Shown here in pieces: positions 1-10,852 of a stretch of DNA of 64,000 nucleotides. Below the pieces are notes generated by a model that did no database searches, had not been told where the DNA came from, and saw only the letters and a list, made by a program, of their open reading frames with translations. Source of the DNA: Lingula anatina. Taxonomy: Eukaryota > Brachiopoda > Lingulata > Lingulida > Lingulidae. Position 1 is the stretch's first letter, and each line of letters begins with the position of its first letter. The DNA lies in assembly GCF_001039355.2 (NCBI RefSeq), contig NW_019775408.1, positions 110,144-174,143 of the forward strand, in the 5' to 3' direction. The position numbers were made by a program, and so were the translations under genes.

Positions 1-225
1 TCCTAATTTGGACACGATTGATATCGCGTGTGATATCAATATACCGTGATTGTTTTCAGTCTCATCTAGATTAGGCCAACCACAAAGGCCAATGAACCAA
101 TCATTTTCCGAACAAACTGATAAGAACAGTGCTTGAGTACTCCGAGTTTCTGACGGGGTCGTTTATAATCTATTTCCATTATTAGGACACGGAAAGAGTA
201 ACTTTGATTGGGGGGGGGGGGGGGG

Positions 226-251
226 NNNNNNNNNNNNNNNNNNNNNNNNNN
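226..251. other. Assembly gap (26 N) inside a poly-G run
   Basis: Twenty-six N follow a run of 16 G (210-225) and are followed by GGG. Sequencing or assembly failed in a homopolymer. Reading frames across it are meaningless. Confidence 0.95.
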
Positions 252-1199
252 GGGTGATCCTTTCCCCATGCTGTTACAAGCCCGGTGTAACAGGGGAAAA
301 ATTTTAGTCCGGTTCCGGTGTATACCTGTAGAAGATGCTGATTACAATATAGCTACATGTGCATGTAGCAGGGTTCACAGCTTGCGGTCAGATATTCACC
401 CGTTCTCATTTCAAATGACACAAAATAGCACTGTCAAAAAAAAAAAAAAAATAAATAATAAAATAGAAATAAAAAAGAATCAGAACCAGTTAATAATTTG
501 ACTGTTCTAAAAAGTTCAATCGCCCTACTGTAGGAGGGGGGGGTAATGGAAATACACTCTTATAACGTCCAATAAGGACAAACAGCTCGTGGTTGTGCAT
601 GCCACGAGCTTGTTAAGGTTCTTAATTTAGCACGCAATAGCTCAATAACATCCGCAACCGAACGTCTTCCTCTATCAGCGTCAAGACATAGCAGGGAGAA
701 TGATATCTTGGCAAGTTCTGTTGTTTATTGCCGGTGCATTGTACACTGTCCGTACTGTCGAACTCTTCGCTGGTTTTCCTGGGCCTGGATTTCATGACCC
801 ATACACAAAACACCAGAGCTGCTTACAAGGCAGTACTCAAAATGTGCATATATAAGTTCTTTCTAGCTTCTTATTCACACACACACACACACACACACAA
901 ATTAAGCAACGACAGTCTGTCAAAAATAATACTAAGAATACGCGTAAGTGAGTAGAAACTAACTTTAACGCCTCTGCAAAAGAGGTAATCCAAAGTTTAA
1001 ATTTCAATCCATTTGACTACGATGCCGGCCATTTAAATAAAGTGACTACGACACGTCAGCAAAATTTGTAATGGAATTATCAAAAACACGGCACGATCAA
1101 GCACACTTGTAAATTCAGAGTTTCTTAATAGTCTTCGTCATATTGTAACTGAGAGCGTGTTTTACGAACGCCCCCTTGCATTAATGAGGCTTCCTTAAC
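252..1199. other. Non-coding stretch with simple repeats
   Basis: No gene recognised. It contains a 16-base A run (436-451), a G run near 535-542 and a (CA)12 microsatellite at about 876-899. Short open frames here show no domain or splice pattern. Confidence 0.6.
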
Positions 1200-1202
1200 T
1201 TA

Positions 1203-1417
1203 GGCTGTATTCCCAGAGCTTTTAGATCGATCTATCCCCGCGGGGAGTCTCACTAGATTACTGTCAGATAATCCGGCTTAAATGTCCGTCCCGCCTACTA
1301 CAAGCTGTAAAGGGGTAATTAACTTTCGTGTCCGCTCGGCTGACAGCTATTTAGCGTGAACCCCAAGGGAGTTAGGTCGATCTAAAGTAGATCGATCTAA
1401 TCTCTGGAAATGGGGTC
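1203..1417. mobile_element. Harbinger-like MITE, copy A
   Basis: The 215-bp unit reads as a long imperfect palindrome. Both ends carry blocks with AGATCGATCTA and CTGTCA/TGACAG, and TTA flanks each end (1200-1202 and 1418-1420). A three-base TTA target duplication is the usual mark of PIF/Harbinger insertions. The same sequence recurs at 23875-24119. No coding capacity, so it is non-autonomous. Superfamily assignment rests only on the TSD and palindromic form. Confidence 0.7.
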
Positions 1418-1420
1418 TTA

Positions 1421-3051
1421 GTAACGTAAGGCCACATAAAGGTGAAACGGAACTGAATATGTTGATGTGACCCCTTGCTTGTGTCAAGCTCCTGTAATCA
1501 ATTGTAGGCACATTTAAAACCGCGCTGATTGGTACAGTGACACAGATAAAATTCGGTTTCATAAAAAGCCTACCTGTTTGTGTGAGATAATACTCTGTCA
1601 ACCGAGCAATACATAACAGAACACACCTTACTACGACGCGTTCAAGACATAGCGCAAGAGAAGAGCAGTGTATTATCAGACATACATATCGCAAAAGAAC
1701 TCGCATTTCGCCCAAAAATCCCTAAAACTGAATAAAGCGTATATCGCCACGGTCGCATGACATTTTTGAATAGGTATCTATACGCACATATCACGATTCA
1801 CGCCACAAATCTCTCTAAATCAACTGGCCCCTACCATCTGATAATACTGCCGTACGGGGTAGCCTTGGTAAAAATTACCGTATGATTTTGCATCAATAAG
1901 TATGAAATCGAAATATCTCTCACCGTTCACAACTCAGGGATACATGTAGGCCTACCAGTGCCGTCCATTGTGCCGGACTCCAAATCGTTGATCTCGGTGT
2001 AAATATGTACGCGCTAGTAAAACGACGGAAGCTCCTCTAGTTATCATAGGCTTACAACACGCATTGTAAACTGATCTTCCCCAAATGCGTTCTATTTTTA
2101 GGGAAGGTATTGTGTGTTAGTGAATATACTTTTTATTGTGAAAGTCGTCAAGAAATGAGAAGTGTCTTCTTCCTACTGAACATGAGTCGTCAAGTACTCG
2201 CTTATAAGGGTCAAAGGTCACCAAAGGATGGTTTCAACGGGGCGGTATAAGATATAGATTTATTATGACAGTACCAATTTCAAATTTTATCAACATGCAA
2301 TAAAAAAATGCATAGTTCGTGTAAATATCTGTTTGCATTTCAACTTAAATTCGATTGATTTGGTAATATTACATAAAATTGATGATGGTAATATTACAAC
2401 AAAATAACCCAGGCAAGCAATAATACATGTATAGGCACCCAGTGAACGCACTTTCACCGACGCGCTCAAGTTCACAGCTTTTAAAACCAGGACCACTATC
2501 GGGCCTGAAAGTTCATTAAAACTATATTAATTAAATAAGTTACATAACAATAATAATGGTAACTGCATTTACTTAAACAAAGTACATCAACACGTATGTG
2601 AATGAATTGCAACGCTTAAGATGCAGGTAGCAATATAACTAAGCGCAGCTGATCAAAAGCGTCAAACACGCGCAGGTTCGTAGGAAGGGGAAGGATTTTA
2701 AAAGAAGCTCCCTTTAGATCGAGATAAGGTCCGCTCTCAATCAAATTTTTGATCTAGGGTAAGCTATATCGGTCACCAAATTTCGATTTTCAAGAAATGT
2801 GTGATAAATAAATAAAAGTAAAAATAAAATAAAAAGGGAATCCCTCCGTCCCTATTCGAAATTTCTAGTTGAGGGCCTGCGGCACATAACAAGGACAAGT
2901 GTACCGACAGAGTAATTTGTTGTAAACTGGGGCGCTGTAATCGCGTTAAAGAAAAAGAATATCTATTGGCGTTTTGCACAAACCTTTTTGACACACACCC
3001 AACTCGTTAACACAATAGGCGGTAATCAAGGTCACGTGTGTCACTGGTAAA
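1421..3051. other. Intergenic, no gene seen
   Basis: AT-rich sequence with stops in all frames. Nothing resembling an exon, RNA gene or further repeat was recognised. Confidence 0.5.
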
Positions 3052-3312
3052 GGGGTGGATATAGTCAGGTACAAAGTAGCGTTTGGCACTTGCTTTATTG
3101 TATGTAAACTGTGAGATGTTAAAAAAAAACAACACAAAGTGATGTTGGGTCCATAAGGTGACTTCATTTATTACTTCTTTGAGGGGTGGATATACTCAGG
3201 TACAAAGTACCGATTGGCACTTGTATAATTGTAGGTTACCTGTGATATGTTTACGCTAAAAAAACACGGAAAGTGATGCTGGAGCCAATGAGGTGACTTG
3301 ATTTTTTTACTT
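3052..3312. repeat. Diverged tandem duplication, period 131 bp
   Basis: Two head-to-tail units start with GGGGTGGATATA at 3052 and 3183. They share blocks such as CAGGTACAAAGTA, TTGGCACTTG and AAAGTGATG, and differ at about a quarter of positions with small indels. It is an old local duplication with no open frame. Confidence 0.75.
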
Positions 3313-3739
3313 CCTTGATTAATTAGATAAAAATATGCACGAAGTTAAACCGCATGACACAATTCACCGTTAAGTTAGACATGCAATAAATAATAGGCAA
3401 GGGTTCAGGTAGATCGCCTTATCTGTTACTCTCTAGGTATTGGCATGTTAAAATCCATTGCTGTTATTTTAAGGGAAAGAAAGAAAGCACCCAATCTCCA
3501 TTTATACGAATGTAACGATGAAGTGACCTCAGAAACGCCATCCTCTATCTATCTGTTATTCTGTCTGTCTGTCTGCTTGTCAATCTATCCTCATGTATCT
3601 ACATGTAGGCTATGTACCTTTGCTATACTTGGATAAGCCTCACTGAATGTCATTAAAGCATATTCTTTTTTAATATTGACATTCATCAGACTAAATTATT
3701 TTCATAATATAATATCAGTGTTCACAATGAGTGCAGAAG
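3313..3739. other. Short intergenic stretch before the ISL2EU element
   Basis: AT-rich, with a small (CTGT)n/(CTAT)n tract near 3548-3600. No gene recognised. Confidence 0.5.
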
Positions 3740-3754
3740 AATAGCGAGAAGCAA
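3740..3754 (+). repeat. Left terminal inverted repeat of the ISL2EU-type element
   Basis: AATAGCGAGAAGCAA, an exact reverse complement of 9982-9996. It lies 170 bp upstream of the transposase ATG. Confidence 0.85.
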
Positions 3755-3923
3755 GTCGATTATTTTTAGAATCTATGCGCGCGCAGATCTTCCGTCACAT
3801 TTGACCTAGTTATCATGGTCGGACAAACAAACGAAGTCAGACAGTGTGACAGTGTGTATACAGGGACAGTGACGTGACTTTCATCGAAGAGAAACAAACG
3901 TTTCAGTGCTTTACACTCTGAAT

Positions 3924-6898
3924 ATGGTTTGCACAAAACATTGTTGTTATGGTACCTGCAGAAATGACTCGCGTTACCCTAACAGACCGGAGATGGAAGG
4001 GGTGTTTTTCATCAACTTTCCAAAGCCTAAAACTCAACGGGAGAAGTGTGAAAAGTGGATCTATGCATGCGGGCGACCAAAAGATCAATTCAATGTTGAG
4101 AAAATAACAAAGTCCACGTACATTTGCAGTAAACATTTTGTCGGCGGTCGTGGACCAACAGAAGATTACCCAGACCCGATACCTGTTACTGCCAGTGCAG
4201 AAAGAGTAAGTACTGTACTGTATAGTGCATGGTTTCGTTTTTTTTTTTTTTTTTTTTTTTTTTCAACTGGATTGCTTTAACATGCATTTATCATTATACA
4301 TTTCATCTTTTAATAAACTTACTTATTGGTATTATTCTACAAGTAAACATTGAAATCATGTATATTTTTCATTACTTGTTTGTACTATTAGTTAGATGTA
4401 TTGTCTTTGATTGTACCTTATTTGTGAAGGTGTATCAATAAAGAATCTATTGCATAGTCATGCCATCGGTCAGTAAAAGAGGTTTAAATTGGTTATTGTT
4501 AAAGATTCTTCTCTAAACAATGTAGAAATGAGCCGTTTTATATTATTTTCTGATGTAGGTGAGGAAGATAAGTCGCCCTAGGAGAAAGCCTCCAGTGGTA
4601 CGTCAAAACAGACTTCAAGCTGCAGAGGCCTTGCTCCAGCTTGGCGAATTCTCATCGTGCACAGAAGAGGGTGTTGGAACACATGAAAGAGAGGATAGCA
4701 GCTGTGCAGACCAGGTAATCTAGCACATGTTTTTGTTTATTGTAAAAGTTATATATGTGAAAATGTCATACAAAATGTTTACATGTCTGTCTAGGGTTAA
4801 ATATATTACTTTTTATGTATAAGGACAACTTAATTTGAAAGTGGCTAGATCCATTTAAAGTGAGAAGAGGGAAAGAACATAGCTTTTAAAGATAAGATTG
4901 ACTGTTCACATGTCAGATTTTAGGGCTGGTGATAAAACAAGCTAATTACTGCCATCATTGGAAAAAGTCAACTAGGCATTGAATAGGTTACATAATAGTG
5001 AAAAATTCAGATGAAATTATAGTAAGAACCATACCATGACAGGCTTCATTGCAGTACAGGTGTGATCACCTTAATTGTAGGTGTGGTAGATGACAATCTT
5101 TTAGGATAGGTGTCAATAAGGCTGTTGAAAGTGTGGGATGAGCAGTTATGCTAGCCTACAATCTTATGATTTGTATACGTGTCAAACTGCTTTCAAAATT
5201 AGATGGACAATGCATAGGGAAACATTAAGAATGATATAAAGGTATAGAAAATCCATTAAAAAATCAATCAGCTTATAAATACATGTTAAAGATAGGTGTT
5301 ATTTGGTAAGTTCTGTTCAAGATAAAACATGCATGTACATTTTATCACGTGTCATGTGGAAAATATTCAGCATGAGAATATTAACAATTCATGGTTTTAT
5401 TTATTAATATTCAGGATAAAATTCAAGCTGCTGAGGCCTTGGTCCAACTGAATGAGCTGTTGGATACACTGGTGGACCATGCTGAAGCAACACATGACGG
5501 AAGGGACAACTTGAATGAGAGACCAAAGGTATTATATGTTTATATAAATTACAAATGTTGGTAATTAATGTTTTCTTTGTTGTCAAAATAAAACCTCTGC
5601 ACCTCTGCTTTCTTTCCAGAGAGTGAATGTCATCTTAATTAGATCCTGTATTTTTATGCCATATTTTTATCTGACACCTTACAATAAGTTTGGGCATTAA
5701 ACATGTAGTTAGCACTTGCCCCTTTCTAGTATTGTTTGCAGCTGTCACTTGACTTTACAGGTAGATCTCCAGTCATTCTTCATTGTTAGTGCAGTTCTGG
5801 TCACCTGCATTCATCATTACATCACTCTATTTAGATTCTTATCTTTTTGCCCTGCACTTCAAAAGAGGGATCCAGGGCTAGACATTATTTATTTATCTCA
5901 CCTGTTCTACTTTAAAATACCTATTCTTGCTTTATGACAACTTTTTTTATTTTGTATATTCCAGATGGCTTCTGTTGGGGTTCAGACCAAAGCTCCCTGT
6001 CAGTGTCACTTGACAAAAAATACTGAGGCTGATGAAAAGGCAGTAACTGATGCAGCTTCACAGACTGCATATGACAAAATGCACCTTCAAAGTAAAGTCG
6101 AAAACATGCTGCTGAAAAACCAACTGAAAACCTTATCAACCCCCATTACACCTCCCTCCAACCTGTTGATGACCTTTTTATTATGTTAGTTAGATTGCGT
6201 CGTGGTTATGGGTTTTTTATGCTTAGATTTTTATTCAATTTGTCAATTACTTCAGTACGCTGCATTTTTACAACATGGTTACAATTTCTTATTTTCATTT
6301 CACTGATTTGAAGGCCGATATGTTTCCAGATCGGTTAACTTTAGGAAAGTTTATGCCAAAGAGTTTCAAAGGTTTTAAAAATGTCAGATGTTCAGTTGAT
6401 TGTACAGAGTTTTTTGTCCAGATGCCTAGGTATTTTGCAAGGCAAGGCAATCTGTTTTCCAACTACAAAAATCACCATACTTTCAAATGCCTTATTGCAG
6501 TGGCGCCAAATGGTGCATGTGTTTATATTTCTGAGTTGTATGAAGGTGCCATTAGTGACCGTGAAATTTTTTCAAAGTGTGGAATTTTAGATTATTTAGA
6601 ACCGGGTGACATTCTTTTGGTAGATAGAGGTTTTACTGTAGAAGATTTATTACTTTCTAGACAAGTTTCTTTGAACATTCCTCCATTTCTAAAAGGTAGA
6701 GAAAAACTAACACCTCAAGAAGAGCTACTGTATAAAAAACTTTCTAAAGCCCGAATCCATGTTGAGAGGTACAATGAACGCCTAAAAAAATTCAAACTTA
6801 TAGCAGGTACAATGCCTTTGAATATGACAGAACTAGCATCACAGGCTGTCTTTGTAGCTGGTTGCCTCGTCAATTTCCAAGACCCTCTGGCAAAATAA
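3924..6898 (+). pseudogene. THAP domain plus DDE_Tnp_4 transposase, four exons, disrupted
   Basis: It would bind the element ends and catalyse cut-and-paste transposition in the nucleus. Exons: 3924-4205, 4559-4714, 5415-5528 and 5965 onward, all phase 0 with GT-AG borders (donor GTAAGT after exon 1). Exon 1 encodes a THAP C2CH finger: C8 or C7, C12, W45, C68, H71, then GRGPTEDYPDPIP. Exons 2 and 3 each encode AAEALLQL/AAEALVQL-like helices. The catalytic part (from 6275) shows VDCTEFF, SDREI, LVDRGF and HVERYNERLKKF, the acidic residues expected of DDE_Tnp_4. Lesions: after the PPSNL motif near 6160 the frame shifts and perhaps 40 residues are missing; the helix-turn-helix part continues in another frame to a TGA at 6309; the catalytic part resumes in the third frame. 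ATG 3924 is the first in frame. The stop is TAA 6896-6898. Confidence 0.85.
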
Positions 6899-8076
6899 GT
6901 ACAGTAGGTAGTAGACATAATTAGGTTCAGAAAACAATATCTGTATATAGTTAATTTCAGGGTTTTTTAATTGTGCAATGTTTTTTGATGTTGAAAGAGT
7001 AATAATTTTTAATTGAAAATTGTGAACTTATGTATTTTCTTTTATTGAACCTACAAAGGAAAGCAGTATATACATAATGATACAAAGAATATTCCATGAC
7101 TTGTGCAATAAATTGGTTTATACGTTTGAAAAAAAAAAATGGATTATTGTTTGTCAAATTTAAATTAACATTTGCAATTATTTTCATCCCATGAATGCAT
7201 CTGCAGTGTTCAGATCTAATTGAGAGTCACTTCAAAATTTGTTCTCTTAAATGTTCTTTATTTCCATTTACGTCTAGAGTTCCCCTTTTTATCGTCAACC
7301 CTAAAAGTGAGGTTACGTCCTAGTTTGCTTGAAAGATGCAACTTGCTGCCAACCTTTACCGCTTGGTATAGGAAATATAGTTTGCCAGAAAAAAAAAAGT
7401 TTTGTATGGGTTTTGGAACCTTTTCTGTCCCTTACAGCCCCTTTATGATTTAGATTATGAAAATGGTGCACTCAGAATTTTTTTCTGTTAATTATAGACT
7501 GTAAAATTTTACGAATAATAGGTGATATATCAAAATGCAACAATATGTTTTAAAAAAACTAGATGACAATTGAATGGATGTGCAGTGTTTACTAGATCCC
7601 CTGAATTTTATAAAAGCAATATGCAAATGGACAAAATGAAAACACTAATAATCATTAATGCAAAATGTTTATTGAAAAAAATATTTATCATCCTGACTAA
7701 TCATGTCTTCCTTCCAATTATTTTCTGTTAATCTTTGTATGCTACTAAAACTTATTAAGCAAAACTGAACAACTTCATTATATAATTATATACAAGAAGT
7801 TTTCTTATTAACATATCTGTGCTATTGAAATGGGAGCAATGATAATGCCACATATGACAATTGTTCATAGTTTATTATATCACCTTGTTCTAATACAATA
7901 CATATTAAAATGCACATAAACCACAAAAATTGAGCACGAATAAGATAAACACTAAAGATGCCATCTCAAAACTATTCATGTCAGTTAAAAAAAATTGAAC
8001 ACCTTCATTATTTACCATCAGTCCTCTCATCGATACACCTGTGCTGTTGAAATACAATGATAGGACAAGATGTGAA
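6899..8076. other. Spacer between the convergent ISL2EU genes
   Basis: Very AT-rich. It should hold the 3' ends of both transposon genes: AATAAA on + at 7107, and TTTATT at 7871 read on - as AATAAA. No nuclease-like frame was recognised on either strand. Confidence 0.5.
7107..7112 (+). promoter_or_regulatory. Candidate polyadenylation signal for the transposase
   Basis: AATAAA about 210 bases after the transposase stop. It is the first canonical hexamer found on this strand there. AT-rich context means chance occurrence is possible. Confidence 0.35.
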
Positions 8077-9889
8077 TCAGGACAGAAGCTCATTCCTTTC
8101 CCTACTTAGGTCATAGTCTATATATGTAAACTGAAGAGTTGTCTGCCACATACATATGGTATCTGCTTTACCTAAGTCAGTCAAAAACTTATTTTTGGCC
8201 TCTACAGTAATAATTGTCCCTGCAGGCCGAGGGTCAAAGGCTATTACATTAGTTTGCTTTCGCTTGGAGTTATATACTTTCTTGTTGATGCTGTCAGGCA
8301 TTTTCCTTTTGCTGCCACTGGCACGGCAGGTCTGTGCATGCTGGATCAGAGGCACGTACCCCTGTCTGCAGAGTAGCAATGGCAAGTGGCATCCAACACA
8401 GTTCCACTTACAACAGACAGAGCAATAGTCACAGTGTATGGATTTTCATTTCTCATAAAGGGCAAAACTTTGGCTTTGACATGAAATATACTGTCAGACA
8501 CTTTAGTCTCTACACAACCCACATTGCCAGACTGAACATACTGTTGTCCTCGTACTAGAGGTTTTCCAGTAACCACACACTGGTTATCCGTATCCCCTGG
8601 AAGGCTTGGCATGCTCTCCACCAACCAGTATTTGTATTGTGCTGGCAACGAAGTGGCTACTAATGGCTTCCATCCTGTGACTGGCGGGATAGGTTTGTTG
8701 GCAGATCTTTCCACCAAGATACCTGCCTTCTTCTGGTACCATTTCCCCCCATCAATGGTAATATCGATGTCCACGGACCTTCCATTTGCTATGCAATCAT
8801 TGCATCTAGATTAAAAACAATAAACAAACATTAGCAATGATCGAACACCAAAAGACAAGGTATTATTGGAGGGAAATGATCTAAAAAACAATGATCAGCC
8901 CCAATAATAAATCTCTCCTGCACCAACTTGTATGTCTATAATGCCACACAAAACAATGACTTCCTTGTGTGTGTATGTGTATAAAAGAACATTGGTCATA
9001 AAACTTGAAATGTGTAAAACATTATAAAAAATATATTTGATTCAATAGTATGAGTACTGTCAGTAAATAACTACTCAGCTAATGTTTGCACTTTAAATTA
9101 AGACACATTCTAACTTAGTGTAGGCCTACCTGCAGTTCAACAAAATTTTCAATCAACTGACATGTTCTAAAATAATTCAGTACATTTTTAAAACTACTTA
9201 TATTTAATTGATATCACAGGCCTGTAATAAACCTTGAAAGTCTAAATCATAAATGCAACCTGGAAATCAATACAAACATTCAAGCTATCCCCTTGCAGTG
9301 GGCCCTGTGAAACGAGACCGCCATTTTCATTTTGTTTATACACACACAAGAGGATACAAGAGCAACGTGTTATACTTACGCTGATAGCACAGTCAAAATT
9401 TGGACATTAGTACACACATTGACTAAACCATCTCACAAGTAGAGGAAGAAGATATTTTTATTGCACCGTAGTTATATTAACACGATAGTACAAGGCTTCT
9501 GAACATGACACTGTGAAGTTCGGTCGCATATTTTGATACACACGGAATATGTTAACTAGTATATTCATTTTATCCCCGAAAACCTATCAGTGATATCGAT
9601 GATAGCAACTGCGAGTTACTCATATTTCACTGATGTATAGACATACATGAATATTTAAGAACGGCTCTTTCCGATACACGTGTTTTACAGACACAAGAAA
9701 TATCACTGAACCTACCTTGCGACCAGTTCACTCCGGTTTCCACTGGATTTTAAGCCCCTGCAAGGCAAGCCAACGTCTCAACTGAATATTGGAATGTTCA
9801 GCTGCTGTTTCATAGGAAAATTTTGCTCCTGGGACATCATCCTCGGTCAATCTAACGAAGGAAACAGTTGGTGTCCCTTCCTTCGCCAT
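8077..9889 (-). pseudogene. ISL2EU second protein: SAP-like N-terminus and SWIM-type zinc motif, frameshifted
   Basis: Exon 1 (9889-9716) starts MAKEGTPTVS and runs into a SAP-like helix pair (LRRWLALQGLK, then SGNRSELVA). An extra A in a run of four near 9749-9752 shifts the frame to an early stop. Without it, exon 1 ends in phase 2 and joins exon 2 (acceptor 8807-8806, exon from 8805) in frame, giving RCNDCIANG. Exon 2 continues through VDIDITIDGG and FHVKAKVLPF to CHC-x7-C (C131, C133, C141 of the open frame), the start of a SWIM zinc motif. It then stops at 8346. The rest, including FDPRP, continues in another frame to 8077. So there are at least two frame breaks. The exact role of this protein in transposition is not established. 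No YqaJ nuclease is visible. Confidence 0.7.
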
Positions 9890-9981
9890 TGAAATTCAAC
9901 GTGCAGACTGCTGTACTTGTCCGACTTCCGCCTTCAGCAGTGAACTCATTAATATGCATGAGATAGTAGTGACGCAATAGG

Positions 9982-9996
9982 TTGCTTCTCGCTATT
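9982..9996 (-). repeat. Right terminal inverted repeat of the ISL2EU-type element
   Basis: Exact reverse complement of 3740-3754, about 92 bp upstream of the second gene's ATG. Each gene therefore starts close to its own end of the element. Confidence 0.85.
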
Positions 9997-10016
9997 AAAT
10001 TAGATCACATGAATTT

Positions 10017-10852
10017 CACCCTGAGCTTCAGAGCTAACTTGACACTAACCTCTTCACTGTAGCCTATCTTCATCGTGTCAAGTAACCTCTGACCAGATTC
10101 GATTGCCTCCGCCGCCCGCCAATCAAATTTAAAAGCCCGCACTCAATGACTCATTAAACGATCTAGCCAATGAACGTGAACGAGTCAAAGCGCGCTTTGT
10201 TCAAATCCGGACCAATCAAAGATAAGGCTGAATATCAGGGACTTGCCGTAACCTGTGGGCAGCACGCAAATTACATCGTCTCTCAGTAGATAATGATGCA
10301 GGGCCTCAAACTGCTAGACCCTATGGTTTCAATTCCGATTTACTCATATTTTGCAAAGAATCAAGAGATAACTTAACACATTCTTTTTCGTAGTCACTCG
10401 CCTTGCTTTCTTTGNAACCTGAGTGGGCAGCACGCAAATAACATCGTCTCTCAGTAGATAATGATGCAGGGCCTCAAACTGCTAGACCCTATGGTTTCAA
10501 TTCCGATTTACTCATATTTTGCAAAGAATCAAGAGATAACTTAACACATTCTTTTTCGTAGTCACTCGCCTTGCTTTCTTTGTGTACGGTTATACACTCG
10601 GAACTACTCGGATGTCTCCGCACTCGACAATAACTTTGTTGTTAGTATGGAGCTTGCGGAATCAGCCGAGGATTGCCGATTGACGGTCAACCAATCAGCG
10701 TTTTCACCAAACTTTGGTGAAAAATTTTGAAACATGGATTTGATTGGCTTATATAAACTAGGTCAAACTATTTTCATCAGAGGTTACTTGACACGATGAA
10801 GATAGGCTACAGTGAAGAGGTTAGTGTCAAGTTAGCTCTGAAGCTCAGGGTG
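10017..10852. mobile_element. 836-bp unit with identical 75-bp inverted ends
   Basis: Bases 10017-10091 and 10778-10852 are perfect reverse complements over 75 bp, starting CACCCTGAGCTTCAGAGCT. No clear target duplication was found at the outer edges. The interior has several CCAAT-type boxes (near 10120, 10168, 10211, 10690 and, reversed, 10742) and a TATATAAA motif at 10751, but no open frame. Inner flanks of the two arms differ, so only 75 bp is inverted. It could be a non-autonomous DNA transposon, a recent inverted duplication of a promoter, or partly an assembly product given the N at 10415. It begins 20 bp outside the ISL2EU element. Confidence 0.6.
10251..10582. repeat. 168-bp direct duplication joined at a single N
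   Basis: The stretch ending CTTGCTTTCTTTG at 10414 repeats, shifted by 168 bp, ending at 10582. The copies are almost identical; ACCTGTGGGCAGC in the first reads ACCTGAGTGGGCAGC in the second. One N at 10415 sits exactly at the junction, so a false join of overlapping contigs is a real possibility. Confidence 0.85.

Larger units (their letters stand above)
3740..9996. mobile_element. ISL2EU-type (PIF/Harbinger-related) DNA transposon, near full length, decayed
   Basis: The 15-mer AATAGCGAGAAGCAA at 3740-3754 occurs as an exact reverse complement at 9982-9996. These ends bracket two convergent multi-exon genes: a THAP/DDE_Tnp_4 transposase on + (3924-6898) and a protein with a SAP-like start and SWIM-type cysteines on - (8077-9889). 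That pairing is the known ISL2EU arrangement. The outer AAT/ATT may hold an AT target duplication, as I recall for this group. Both genes carry frame breaks, so this copy is probably not autonomous. The YqaJ-type nuclease often found in the second ISL2EU protein was not seen. Assignment is by architecture, not by database comparison. Confidence 0.82.

Noticed and set aside
1347-1715. 122-codon open frame on the minus strand
   Set aside because: It overlaps the palindromic MITE, lacks domains and uses a sequence dominated by the repeat.
4206-4280. Poly-T run after the THAP exon reading as poly-Phe
   Set aside because: It lies in intron 1, beyond a clear GTAAGT donor.
10017-10091. Histone mRNA 3' stem-loop suggested by GAGCTTCAGAGC
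   Set aside because: It does not match the conserved histone stem-loop, no purine-rich downstream element follows, and no histone frame is nearby.
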